Assembly: GCA_028583415.1 (NCBI GenBank)
Contig: CM053265.1
Span: 32,857,794 to 32,921,793 of the forward strand
DNA length: 64,000 bases
Source of the DNA: Protea cynaroides
Taxonomy: Eukaryota; Streptophyta; Magnoliopsida; Proteales; Proteaceae
Reading direction: 5' to 3'
Part shown: piece by piece, positions 1-11,500 of the stretch
How the letters are laid out: each line of letters begins with the position of its first letter
Numbering within the stretch: position 1 is the stretch's first letter
Program-made: the position numbers and the translations under genes
The notes under the pieces: generated by a model
Seen by the model: the letters and a program-made list of their open reading frames with translations, nothing else
Told to the model about the DNA's origin: nothing
Databases searched by the model: none

Positions 1-1493
1 ATAAATTACTTGTACGATCACCGATGGGGTTAGTAGTGAAATTAGAAAAAGGATATGGACCCTGTCCAGTCCGCATTAGTGAGAAAAACCTTAGATGCAA
101 CCTTGATACAACTTGAGATGGCAGACTTTGGCGTCATCTTGGGTATGGACTAGTTAGCTCGGCATTTGACGAACCTACTATGCACCGAAAAGAAGCTAAC
201 ATTTAAAGACCAAGCAGGAGCAGAATTCAGTTTTACGGGAACCAAACTTCCCCATAGAAGCAAGCTCATACTCTCAGCACTAAAGGCTAAGAGATGCCTT
301 GAGAAAGGGGCAGTCGGATATCTAGTATCAGTGGTCGACCTAACCAAGGAAACACTATAAATTGAAGATATTGAAGTCGTGCGGGATATCCCGATGTATT
401 CCCAGATGAACTATCAGGATAACCACCCAACCGATCCATAGAGTTTGTGATAGATCTTGTACCTGGAGGCGCACCCGTATCAAAAGCACCTTATAGAATG
501 GCTCCTACGGAACTGAAGGAACTGAAAGTTCAACTACAAGAACTACTGGACAAGGGTTATATTCGACCCAGTATATCACCATGGGGAGCGCCGGTGTTAT
601 TCGTGAAGAAGAAGGACGGTAGTGTTCGATTATGAATCTACTATCGGGAGTTGAATAAACTGACAATCAAGAATCGATACCTACTACCACGGATCGATGA
701 CTTGTTCGATCTGTTGGAAGGAGCAAAGGTATTTTCTAAGATCGATCTTCGATCGGGATATCATCAATTGAAGATTAAAGAAGGTGATATTCCTAAGACA
801 ACTTTTAGGACTAGATACGGACATTATGAGTTCTTGGTCATGTCTTTTGGATTAACAAACGCACCAGCAACTTTTATGGAACTAATGAACCGGGTTTTCC
901 ACGATATATTGGATACGTTGGTTATAGTATTTATTGATGATATATTGGTATACTCCAAGGACGAAGAAACTCATATCAAGAACCTAAATGCTACCCTACA
1001 GTGTTTAAGGAAAGAGAAGCTATATGCCAAATTTTCAAAGTGTGAGTTTTGGCTAAGTGAAGTCGTCTTATTAGGCCATGTAGTATCCGCTGAAGGAATC
1101 AAAGTGGACCCCAGCAAGATCGAGGCTATTGTAAAGTGGGAAGCACCTAAGAGCGTTTCAGAAATTAGAAGTTTTCTGGGTCTCGCTGGTTATTATCGGA
1201 GATTCGTGGAAGACTATTCCTGGATTGCTGTACCTCTCACCAGTTTGACTAAGAAAGGTGAAAAGTTCGTGTGGACCGATAAATGTGAGAAGAGTTTTCA
1301 ATCATTGAAGACCAGATTTATATCCGCTCCGATTTTGACTATTCCCGTTCCAGGACAGACATTTACTTTATACACTGATGCGTCAGGACTGGGACTGGGA
1401 TGTGTGCTTATGCAAGGAGAGCAAGTGATTGCTTATGCTTCAAGACAGTTAAAGGTACATGAGAAAAATATCCCACTCATGATCTGGAGCTAG
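1..1493 (+). pseudogene. pol pseudogene: protease tail, reverse transcriptase, RNase H start (Tekay-1)
   Basis: The C-terminal part of the aspartic protease is recognised by ILGMD at about 135-150. RT spans about 447-1300 with the catalytic block VFIDDILVYS (about 928-957) and the LDKGYIRPS and RSGYHQLKI motifs. RNase H starts near 1340 with TLYTDASG (first Asp at 1377). Compared with the same region of Tekay-2 it carries a one-base insertion near 75-90, Trp to TAG at 151, a TAA at 358, a one-base loss near 385 and Cys to TGA at 633. A T is lost near 1470, which ends the frame. RT from 651 to 1493 is otherwise open. The enzyme would copy the element RNA into DNA inside the virus-like particle. 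Confidence 0.93.
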
Positions 1494-2850
1494 CGGCAGT
1501 AGTGCATGCTGTCAAGATATGGAGACATTACCGATACGGAGAGAAATTCCAGATTAAGTCAGACCATAAAATATTACTTATCTATTTAATTAGAAGGAGT
1601 TGAATATGAGACAAAGAAGATGGCTGGAACTATTGAAGGACTATGATTGTGATATCCAGTATCATCCGGGAAAAGCGAACGTAGTAGCGGATGCGTTAAG
1701 CCGAAAAGCAATGATAAAATCGCAAGGAGAGGTCAGCACAACCGCAAAAATGTGTACTACCGGAATGGTATTCAATCACGGCAATGAGCAATATGTGATA
1801 GACGCAACGGATGAGTCAGCCAACCAAGGGTTCATTCATCGGTTTTCAAATATGTTCGCTGCATTGAAAATTATACCGGACATAATGGATGAAGTAAAGA
1901 CAGCTATTAAATCGGATCCTTATTCGAGAACAGTACAAGAAGATATCGAGAAAGGTAGGACCAATCCTGAGTTCACCTTGGACGAAGAAAAAGTACTGAA
2001 ATATAAAGGAAGAATATGTGTACCGGAAACAGAAAGTATGGACATTAGACACCGACTAATGAAAGAAGCCCATACCACCATCTATTCGATACATTCTGGA
2101 AGTACAAAAATGTATCATGATCTAAAGAAACTATATTGGTGGAGGGGAATGAAAGCAGATGTAGCCAAGTTCATGTCTCAATGCCTAAATTGTCAGAAAG
2201 TAAAGGTTGAACGACAAAAACCCGTAGGACTGTTACAGCCATTACCGAAACCAGCATGGAAATGGGACTGCATCACAATGGACTTCGTCATGGGACTACC
2301 ACTGATTACTCGAGTAGTTGATGCAGTTTGGGTGATTGTGGACCGTCTGACTAAAACAGCTCGCTTCATACCGATTCGACCTCAGTATACACTGGAGAGG
2401 TTAGCAAAGCTGTATGTGGATAATATTGTTCGATTACATGGTCTTCCAGAAATTATTGTGTCGGATAGAGATCCACGACTTACTTCCAAGTTTTGGGAGG
2501 GATTGCAAAAGGCTATGGGATCAACGTTGAAGTTCAGTACTGCATTCCACCCACAGCAGACGGACAGTCAGAGCGTACAATCCAGATTCTAGAAGACATG
2601 CTACGAGCTTATGTAATTGATTTCAAAAGATCATGGGATGAAAAGTTACCATTGATCGAGTTCGCATATAACAATAGCTATCAGGCTACTATACAAATGT
2701 CACCTTATGAAGCACTGTATGGCAGAAAGTGTCGAACTCCTTTGTTTTGGAATGATGTTGGAGAACGTAGTATTGTTGGGCTGGAATTTATTGAAGAGAC
2801 TTCCCGAGTGGTCGACATTATCAAGGAAAGAGTAAGAACAGCTTAGAATT
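1494..2850 (+). pseudogene. pol pseudogene: RNase H tail and integrase (Tekay-1)
   Basis: The RNase H C-terminus is seen at 1600-1720 (DIQYHPGKANVVADALSR). Integrase follows: a zinc-binding HHCC region near 2070-2205 ending CLNCQKVKVERQ, then the catalytic core with first Asp in ITMDFVMGLP (near 2281) and second Asp in VSDRDPR (near 2464). The Glu region (ERTIQILEDM, near 2574) is in another frame because of an insertion near 2553, relative to Tekay-2. A TAG at 2844-2846 replaces a sense codon. The protein would insert the DNA copy into the genome. It is not functional as it stands. Confidence 0.92.
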
Positions 2851-3371
2851 GTCAGAAGCAATATGCAGATACTTGACGCAGAGATCCGGAGTTCGCCATA
2901 GGTGTTAAAGTATTCTTGAAAGTATCGCCTATGCGAGGATTGAAAAGGTTCGGGCAGAAAGGGAAACTAAGTCCAAGATATGTCGGGCCGTATGAAATTC
3001 TAGATAAGCGTCGTAAAGTGGCTTATCAGTTAGCACTACCACCATCTATGTCGAGTGTGCATGACGTATTTCACATTTCCCTATTGAAGAAGTATGTCAA
3101 GGATCCAACGCACGTTTTGATAGTAGATTTACCGGATTTGACTGATGATTTAACATTTGAAGTAACACCAACAGAAATCACCAGCCGAAAGGTTCAACGT
3201 CTACGCAACCGAGATATCTATTATGTTAAGGTCACATGGAAAAGTAGAGACATGGAAGAAATTACATGGGAAGAAGAAAATGCTATGCGGAGGCAATACC
3301 CTCACTTATTTGATTCAGAAGGTACGTACAATTTTGAGGATGAAATTTTTATAAGTAGGGGGGAGTTATAA
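2851..3371 (+). pseudogene. pol pseudogene: integrase C-terminus and chromodomain (Tekay-1)
   Basis: The GPY/F-type integrase tail is visible (KLSPRYVGPYEILDKR, near 2965-3010; VHDVFHISLLKKYV, near 3057-3100). A chromodomain-like stretch follows (DIYYVKVTWKSRDMEEITWE, near 3212-3270, then RQYPHLF). In chromoviruses this module is thought to steer integration toward marked chromatin. The reading frame 2916-3371 is open, runs through the polypurine tract and stops at TAA 3369-3371, which lies inside the first bases of the LTR. A TGA near 2874 interrupts the upstream link to integrase. Confidence 0.88.
3357..3365 (+). other. Polypurine tract (plus-strand primer) of Tekay-1
   Basis: AGGGGGGAG lies immediately before the LTR boundary at 3367, the expected place and composition for the plus-strand DNA primer. 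The same tract is present before the 3' LTR of Tekay-2. Confidence 0.8.
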
Positions 3372-5670
3372 GTCCCGTGACAATCTAACCCGGTCTTATC
3401 ACCTTGAACCAGGTTTACCCATCATGGTTGAGTCAAATGGACCAAGGGCGAGAAGGAGATCGAGATCCCAGATATCAAATAGACCCAAAAACACTTAATT
3501 TGAAGGGAGGGTCACATACCCAGCTAAGCAGGGTCGGACCGCCCAAAGGAGAAAGTCAGACCCTCAATTTTGAAGGGAGGGTCGGACATCTTGAACCCTA
3601 GGGTCGACGGGATCATCGACCCTCCCATCGACCCTCGGTTACCATAAGAAATAGAAATTAGGAAATTTCCTAATTTTCGATTCGTATTCTTTCCTAATCT
3701 CAATGAAACTTATTTAGGATGTTCCTACTCTATTTAAAGGACGTTCCTAAGCCTCTTTCACTCCTTTTCACAACCCTAATTGAATTAAGAGAAAGAGAAG
3801 AGAAGGAAAAGAGGAAGAACAAAAGCAAGGAAGAAATTTAGCCAAAAGAGAAGAGTTGCAGAGAAGGAGTATTCTTCTCAGGTATGGATACTAATTCCAT
3901 GAGTTTCTACAGACCTTAGGTTAGATATTGATGAAAGTGTGATCTCAGAGAAACTCAAACCATCAACCCATGGTTAGGTTTTTATGGAAAACCATGGGGT
4001 ATTACATGAAAGCTATCTAGGTGGATTATACATGGTTTCAGACCACGGAATGAATGTAGAGTGGAATGTAGGAGCAAGCCATAGGTTCCCAAGCACGAAG
4101 AATGGACTAAAAGAGGGAACTGGACCAAAGTACACCAAGGGTCACACCGAGGGTCGAAGACCATCTGACCCTAGGTGATACTGACCATTGACCCTCAGTG
4201 TTCAAGAAGTTCAGAGTTTGGGGAGGGTTGCACCCAGGGTCGATCATGACTTTGACCCTATCTCCGACCCTCAGTTGACAGAATGGTTTTTAAATTTAGA
4301 ATTAATTATAATTAAATTCTATCGACTTTGTTAGGTCTTCTAGGAATACAATAACAATATAAAGGTGATTATAAGACTTGGAAAAGTATTTATTAGCAAG
4401 CTAAGGTGAGGAAATAGAACTCTAAACTAATTGGTTAATAACAAACTATTTTTTATTTCTTGAGTCCAATGCTATGCTTGATTCTATGCGAATATGTTTT
4501 TAATGTGCATACAACATGTCATCCAATATTTCTATTACTTGTTCATGCATATTTACTTTATTGTTTATAACATGATGATGATGATGATGATAGGAATAGA
4601 CATGTGATTGTATGTGTGTGGTTGGTGTACTTGATGCGAGCGAGTATCAGGGGAGGTGTGATGAGAACGTCAATAAACGTTAACCTTTGGCGGGTCTCAG
4701 CACTTTAGCTATATATCTAACTCAAGTCTTATGCATTAGCATCGTCGTATCGCCATTACTTTAGCAGAACTATTATGTCGTAGAGTATCAGGGGAGGTGG
4801 TCTCGGTCCTTGTAGTCTCTGACTCTACCGGGGGGCCTTAGCTCTATCTCTATGGACATTCTGAGGAATGCTGGGGTGAGGCCTTGGATACACTGTTTGG
4901 CATTAGGATTGGTTAGTTGCGAGCCCAGTTTGCAAGCCCTCTCTAACAGGGGCTTACGTGTTGGTATGGTATTATATATAAATAAACGTTAACCTTTGTT
5001 GTATAATGTCATGGTTAGGGTGGATGGGGACGACGATAAACGTTAACCTTCGGGTAGACTTCCTCACCCTGTGTATAGAGGCGGGGTCAATAAACGTTAA
5101 CCATTGACCACCCAACTTTTCTATTGTGCATTGCAAACTATAAACCAGACCAAAGATATGAATTGATTGCATGCATATGTATTGTTGCATTATTTTGTCT
5201 ACTCACTGAGCCGTGATGTGTGCTCACCCCTCGACGTCGAATATTTTTAGTTGATGATGCAGGTTATACGGTTGAAGATTATATGAATGCTCCAGCATAC
5301 TGGAACGTGGCGGCGATGGAAGCTGAAGCTGAAGTAGATACACATGACTCCTCTTGCGAGTGCAAATCATGTGTATTCGATTAGATATTTTTTTAGGTTT
5401 CTTTATTTGAATTTAATAATGACATGTATTTGATAATTATTTATGTCTCAGTTGATACAGAATAATTTACTATTTAATATTTATATCACATTAGATTCTC
5501 AGTTCATTTTATTACAAGATTTCTGCTATTGTGTATGTACTCTGATTATGATTATGGATGTATGGGATTTTAGATAACGCGGGGATAGCCTACTCTAGAT
5601 CCTGGTTGAACCGTTGGTTTGCTAGAGGTTCATCACACCATTCTGTACAGTGGGGAATTGGGGTGTGACA
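3367..5670 (+). repeat. 3' LTR of Tekay-1 (2304 bp)
   Basis: Aligned by eye with four further copies in the window. The start is TATAAG instead of the usual TGTAAG, so the terminal TG is mutated; the end is GTGACA. It holds a TATTTAAA box (3731), purine-rich leader DNA, a conserved splice donor-like CAG|GTATGG (3879), two clusters of GGGTCGA/TCGACCC motifs (about 3520-3645 and 4140-4275), an (ATG)n microsatellite (4572-4592), repeated AATAAACGTTAACC motifs (4672, 4981, 5089 and a variant at 5035) and a short conserved reading frame ending at 5384. Confidence 0.93.
3731..3738 (+). promoter_or_regulatory. TATA box of Tekay-1 LTR
   Basis: TATTTAAA lies in a block conserved in all five LTR copies, about 365 bp into the LTR and followed by an A/G-rich leader. 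Start of transcription is expected about 30 bp downstream (inference). Confidence 0.65.
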
Positions 5671-6462
5671 TAATGTGAGGCCGCTAGTAATGGTCATTGC
5701 CTTTCCTCCCTCTCGCACATGGTCAAACCTTAGATTGTCCTCTAAGGCCAAGGTGGCCACCGCGGTTAATACAGGTCGGTCATTTGTGAGTTGACTTTTA
5801 GTGATTGACCCACTGCCAGTGTTGTCCCAATTCAGTGCCTTACGTGGTGAATGTAGTCCGTGGCACTCAAATGGCATTGACAAGGTCGTTGGGGCAGTCG
5901 ACTTGCTGCTCGGCGGGATCTAGTACTAAGTGAGGTAGAGGCGGCCTCGTCTGGTCCTATCGATGATGGGCAATTCTTGGGTCGGTACGCACGAGTTGTC
6001 ACCCTTTGGTCTCTAATGTATTGAGGATTCTCCTAACCTCGTGCACCTGTTGAGGGACTGGATTGAGGGTAACGGTGAACTAGGTTCAGATGACACCAAC
6101 CGGCCTTTGTGCTAGAGTAGGTGCTTTTTTTATTTTTCTTCGAGCCTTGGGGCGTCTTTGACCGTCCGATCTCTATGCCTTTTGTCGTTCGCCTCCCATC
6201 TTCTTCCATTATCCAATGGTTCTCTTCAAGCCTCTCTCCTATGTCCCATGTCAGCTGCTCTTTCTACTTCCCTTTGCCTCTCTCCCACAGGGGATCTCTC
6301 CCTAGGGGGCTGCGATAATACCCTTGCGTCCCTTTCTAATGAGGTCTTAAATCTCAACTTGCAAATACCAACCTTTATTAGTGGTGTGTCCAATGTTGTT
6401 GTAATACCACAATATTTATTTGGATTTCATCTTCATGCCTCGGTTACAATCATTGGTGGCCT

Positions 6463-7525
6463 CTAAAGGTAGCCATCTTTTTCAATTAATGTATACACAG
6501 CACCCCGCGGATGGTTCAAGGGATTGTAATCCTCGAATCTTCTCAATATGCCCTGGCTCTTGCCTCTTCCCTCCTTGCCATTTGTGTTCACTTGGTTGTA
6601 CAGCTTCTTTCGCCTTGTTTGCCCTTTTGTCAGGGGGATCTGTATGCCTTTGCTGGCCTCAAAAATTTCTTTTAAGGTGGCAAACATCTCGTAGCTAGAC
6701 AGGAGCACCTAGAAATCGGCTTGCTCTTTTTTGGCAATGGAGAATCTGAGCTTTTCATCAGTGACTACTGCCCTAAGAGTCACGAAATGGACTGGATCCT
6801 CGATGTCCTTGACTTGAAGCACTTCTAGATTGAATCTGGCCAAGAAAGACCTCAAGGACTCCCCTGGTTGTTGTTTCATATTCATCAGGTGGCACTCGTC
6901 TTCCGCTGTACTCGACTCCCTTGGAAATGCATTTGGAATGACTTGCTTAACGTCTGAAACCCGTCGATCGACCTCAGAGAAAGATCGTTAAACCACATCC
7001 GTGCAGCTCCTTTTTGGGTCAATGGAAATGCCCTGTACATGATCGCGTCTAGATTGGCATGAAGCCTCATGGCTCCCATGAAATGGTTTAAGTGTTCATT
7101 TGGGTCAGTGGACCCATCGTAGGTGTCTATGGGCGGCATGCTGAAGCGCATGGGAAGTGGCACTCTCATGATAACATCGATGAGGGGTTGTCCGCTATGT
7201 AATCCTTCTCTATCTCGATATTATGATCTACCCTCTTCATAATTTCAATCTTCAGCTGGAGCCAGACCAGTTGATCTTCAGTCTGTGCAGCAGTCTCTCT
7301 ATGCATCGGGGCTCTTGCTCCATCATTAGGAAGGGGTGATGGCCTCCGACGGCGGGGTATCATCTTTAACATCTTCAACTCATTGTTCGATATTTGGGCA
7401 TGGTCCCAGCCTATCTCGATGGGGTATCTGACCTCCCTGAGCAGTGGTGCCTGTCCCACTTTCTTATTGGTGGACGCGAGCCTCCCATGCCCCTCCATTA
7501 GCCTGGGACCGTCGGAGCCTACCAC
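6463..7525 (-). pseudogene. gag pseudogene, retrotransposon gag domain (minus-strand element)
   Basis: Minus-strand reading at 7169-6885 gives the retrotransposon gag fold region: PPIDTYDGSTDPNEHLNHF, then AFPLTQKGAARMWFNDL. It continues in another frame (QQPGESLRSFLARFN, about 6880-6835), so there is a frameshift near 6890. It goes on to 6463 past a stop near 6708. The N-terminal part at 7525-7166 is basic and unplaced. Gag would form the particle that packages element RNA. It is a decayed copy; family assignment to the Tat type is inference from the gag wording. Confidence 0.8.
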
Positions 7526-8020
7526 GCCTAGGGGGCTCTAATGGAGGATGATTCTGAGTTGCTAGTCGAAATGGAGGATTAACTCCTACTGGGGGAATGA
7601 CCCTGATAAGGGGCTGTAAGGTGGCACCCATTGGTGGGTGTTGGGTAGCCTATAGGGCCCTTGTCACTTCTTCTAGCTATTACACTATGGCATCAAACTA
7701 CTCATAAGTGACATAATCTGTTGGTGGGGACTTGGCTGCAGCCCTCTTCACTTTCCTCTGGGCTGGTCTTCCTTCTGGTCAAGTGTCATCATGTAGGTTC
7801 ATAGGTGAGTTACGTGGGTTGAGGTTGATTGTATGTCTTTTTGTCCCAAGGACTCATGTACGAGGATTTTGTTCCAACATTAATCTTCCAACTAAGAATT
7901 ACCCAAGGGCCTCAAGGTGGGCGCCAACTATTTCAGCCAAATTTCATATCTGAGGTTTGTGGTTTTGACGAGGCCTGCAAGACAAAGATAAAAGACAAGA
8001 GAGGGGTGGGCCTTATGGCC

Positions 8021-8040
8021 CCGGGTCCACTCTGATACCA
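8021..8040 (-). other. Primer binding site, tRNA-iMet type
   Basis: The minus strand reads TGGTATCAGAGTGGACCCGG directly inside the LTR end, the usual initiator-Met primer motif (TGGTATCAGAG) of plant LTR elements. Confidence 0.75.
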
Positions 8041-8041
8041 A

Positions 8042-8523
8042 AGTTAGGAATCCGTGAACAATCAATGGGCCTGGGATCTAAACAAGCCTTTAATGTGGTG
8101 GGAGAAGCGAGAAATCCCGAGTTCAAAGTGTCAGAGCAAGAATCCCAAGAACGAGTAATAAATGTTTACATACCCGTTCTCAGGATTTGGTCTATTTATA
8201 GTGAATAATGTTTTTTCCATAAATGCTGATTTTTCCCTTTGTTGCTTTTGATGCCTAAAATGTCCTCGTAATAGCATGGAAGTGATTTCTTTATCCTTAC
8301 CCATTTGATTAGATATATGGGTATGCTTTCTTAGATTCATGAGGATTGTATATGTGGTTGATTGAGTCCTAGATGTTTCGTTTTATTGGTAACGTGGGAG
8401 ATTTTCCCAACACTTGCCTCGTTGCTCTACTGAATTTGTAAGGATCAATTGAGTAGAGAAGGAAATATAAATTCCCCCCAATAGATGTTGTCATTTTATT
8501 GGTGTCGTGGGAGATTTCCCCAA
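8042..8523 (-). repeat. 5' LTR of the minus-strand element (borders approximate)
   Basis: The inner border is fixed by the primer site at 8040. The outer border is uncertain: a TGTTGGGAAAATCTCCCACG-like minus-strand end occurs at 8412, and a near copy of that end (TTGGGGAAATCTCCCACG) occurs at 8523 next to the satellite. The LTR is therefore about 371 or 482 bp, or its end is duplicated. A minus-strand TATAAATA lies at 8193-8200. Confidence 0.6.
8193..8200 (-). promoter_or_regulatory. TATA box of the minus-strand LTR
   Basis: TATAAATA on the minus strand lies inside the LTR, about 155 bp before its inner end, a reasonable place for the element promoter. Confidence 0.55.
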
Positions 8524-11500
8524 TAGGTAAAATCTTTGATCCACCCTAAATTTTTACTCAGATATTGGATCTGGGTGTTCATTTTTTTTTTATTTGGGGC
8601 GTCTGCTGGGAGCTACGCTACCCAAGGTCATGGTTCAACGTTCATGGTTCACAGTTTTCATGTTTAGGGTTTACGGAACAAGGTTCATGGTTCATGGTTT
8701 AGGAAAGATTACGTAGGTAAAATCTACGACTGGCCATAACTTTTCTCTCAGATGTCGGATCGAGGTGTTCTTTTTTTTATTTGGAGTGTCTCGTTTGGAT
8801 TTATGCGACCCAAAGTCACCGTTCAAGGCTTATGCTTCACGGTTCACTAGTTCAGGGTTCACGGTTCATCATTTTGAAATGAGTATGTAGGTAAAATCTT
8901 TGATTGGCCATAACTTTTCGCTTGGATATTGGATTGGGGTGTTCTTTTTTGTATTTGGGGTGTCAAATCATGATCCATACTACCCAAGGTCATGGTTCAA
9001 GGTTCATGGTTTGCGGTCCACAGGTTCAGGTTTATCGGATTTGGGTTCACGGTCCATGGTTTAGCAAAGAATACATAGGTAAAATTTTCGATCGACTATA
9101 AATTTTTGCTCAGATATCCGATTGGGGTGTTCTTTTTTTAATTTGGGGGTGTCTCGTCAAGATCTATGCCACCTGTGGTCAATGTTCATGGTTCATTGTT
9201 CACGATTCATGATTTCAGGGATCTTGGATTAGGGTTAACGATTCATGGTTTAGGAAGGAATATGTAGGTAAATTCTTTGATCTGCCATAACTTTTCACTT
9301 GGATGTCACATCGGGGTATTCCTTTTTTTTAATTGGGGTCTCTCGTCATGTTCTACGTGACCCAAAGTCATGCTTCATGGTTCATGGTTCACGGGTCATG
9401 GTTTAGGAAATAATACATAGGAAAAATCTTCGATCGGCCATAACTTTTTGCTCGGATGTCAGATCGGTGTGTTGTTTTTTTATTTGGGGTGTCACATCAT
9501 TATCTACGAGACCCAAGGTCACGATTCAAGGTTCATGGTTCATGGTTCATTGTTCACAGTTCATGGGCTCAGGTTTACAATTAATGGTGTAGGAAGGAAT
9601 ACGTAGGTAAAATCTTCGATCGACCATAACATTTCGCTCAGATGTCAGATTGGGGTATACATTTTTATTTTTGGTATCTCGTCATGGTCTACGCAACCCA
9701 AGGTCAATGTTCTAGGTTCATGGTTCACGGTTCTTGGTTTCAGGGTTCAGGGATCAGGGTTCACAGTTCATGGTTTAGGAAAGAATAAGTAGGTAAAATC
9801 TTCGATCAGCCATAACGTTTTGCTCGGATGTTTGATCGGGGTGTTCTTTTTTTTGTTGGGGGTCTTTTGTGGAAATTTATGAGACCTATGGTCACCGTTC
9901 AAGGTTCATGGTTCACAGTTTATGGGTTCATGCTTTACCGATTAGGGGTTACGGTTCAGGGTTTAGGAAAGAATATGTTGGCAAAATCTTTAATTGGCCA
10001 TAACTTTTTGCTCGGAAGTTGGATCGGGGTGATATCCTTTTTTTTATTTCGAGTGTCTCATTGCGATCAACGTGACCTATGGTCATGGTTCAAGGTTCAT
10101 GGTTCACGGTTCATGGTTTACGGGTTCAGCTTTCACTGATCATGGTTCCCGGTACATGGTTTAGGAAAAAATTCTTAGGTAAAATCTTCAATCTGCCATA
10201 ACTTTTTGCTCGGATGTTGGATCTGGGGGTTCTTATTTTTTATTTGGGGTGTCTCATCATGATTTACGCAACCCAAGGTCATAGTTAAATGTTCTTGGTT
10301 CATAGTTCTCGGGTTCAGGGTTTGTAGAACAGGATTCATAGTTTGGGGTTTAAGAAAGAACACGTAGGAAAAATCTTCGATCAGCTATAACATTTCACTC
10401 GACAGTCGAATCAAAATGTTATTTTTTATTTGGGGTGTCTCTTCATGATATAGATGACCCAAGGACACTGTTCATGGTTTATGGTTCACCATTCATGGAT
10501 TCAGGGTTCACGAATCAAGGTTCACGGTTCATGGTTTAGGTATGAATACATAAGTGAAATCTTCAATCGACCTTAACTTTTTGCTAGGATTTCGGATCGG
10601 GGTGTTCCATTTTTTATTTGGGGTGTCTCGTCATGATATACGTAACCCAAGGTCATGGTGTATGGTTCATGGTTCAGATTTTAAGGGTTCAGGGTTCATA
10701 GATGGTTCATGGTTCATGGTTTAGGAAAGAATATATAGGTAAAATCTTCAATCAGCCATAACTTTTTGCTCAACTGTTGGATCGGGGTTTATTTTTATTT
10801 GGGGTATCTCGTTGTGATCAACGAGACCCAAGGTCATGGCTTAAGGTTTATGGTTCATGGTTAACGGGTTCAGGGTTTACAGATTAGGGTTTACGGTTCA
10901 TGGTTTAGGAAAAATTACGTAGGTAAAATCTTTGATCGGCCTTAACTTTTCTCTTAAATTTTGGATCATGTTGTTCTTATTTTTTTATTTGGGGTGTGTC
11001 GTTGCAATCTATGTGACCCAACGTCATGATTCAGGGTTCATGGTTCACGGATCAGGTTTCACGGCTCACGGTTTAGGAAAGAATATGTAGGTAAAATCTT
11101 CGACCGGCCATAATATTTTCGCTCGGATGTTGGATTGGGTGTTCATTTTTTTTATTTTGGTTGTGTTGTTGCGATCTATGTGACCCAAGGTCACAGTTTA
11201 AGGTTCATGGATCACAATTCATAGGTTCAGGGTTCACGTATCAGGGTCCACGGTTCATGGTTTTGGAAAGAATTCATAGGTAAAATCTTCGATAGGCCAT
11301 AACTTTTCGCTCGACTATCGGATCGGATTTTTTTTTGTTTGGGTTGTCTCGTCGTGATCTATGCATCCCAAGGTCACAGTTTAAGGTTCATGGTTCATGG
11401 TTCATGGGTTCATGGTTGATGTATTAGGGTTCATGGATGATGGTTTATAAAAGAATACGTAGGTAAAATCTTCGATCAGCCAAAACTTTTCACTCGGATT

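Larger units (their letters stand above)
1..5670 (+). mobile_element. Tekay-1: 3' portion of a Ty3/gypsy chromovirus
   Basis: The order protease tail, RT, RNase H, integrase, chromodomain, polypurine tract, LTR is that of a Ty3/gypsy chromovirus. Sequence style and the ~2.3 kb LTR point to the Tekay/Del lineage (inference). The 5' LTR and gag lie left of the window. Its LTR ends at 5670, where a minus-strand Tat-like element starts abruptly, so Tekay-1 probably inserted into that element; the right-hand target duplication would be 5671-5675 (TAATG). The coding part is dead through several stops and frameshifts. Confidence 0.92.
5671..8523 (-). mobile_element. Fragment of a second Ty3/gypsy element (Tat-like gag, minus strand)
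   Basis: Read on the minus strand the order is LTR (8523-8042), primer binding site (8040-8021), leader, gag (about 7525-6463), then about 800 bp (6462-5671) in which I recognise nothing definite. The left end is cut by the Tekay-1 LTR at 5670; the right end abuts satellite DNA. The rest of the element presumably lies left of the window. The gag sequence resembles that of the Tat-lineage element at 25410-39324, but the LTR and primer site differ. Confidence 0.75.

Noticed and set aside
3404..3601. Short plus-strand readings at the LTR start (also at 12721, 22286 and 36263)
   Set aside because: They recur because the LTRs are homologous. They lie upstream of the TATA box, and length and stop differ between copies.
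5590..5883. 97-codon minus-strand reading across the Tekay-1 LTR end
   Set aside because: It spans the junction of two unrelated elements, so it is a chance fusion. Its right part may be degraded sequence of the older minus-strand element, but I cannot assign it.
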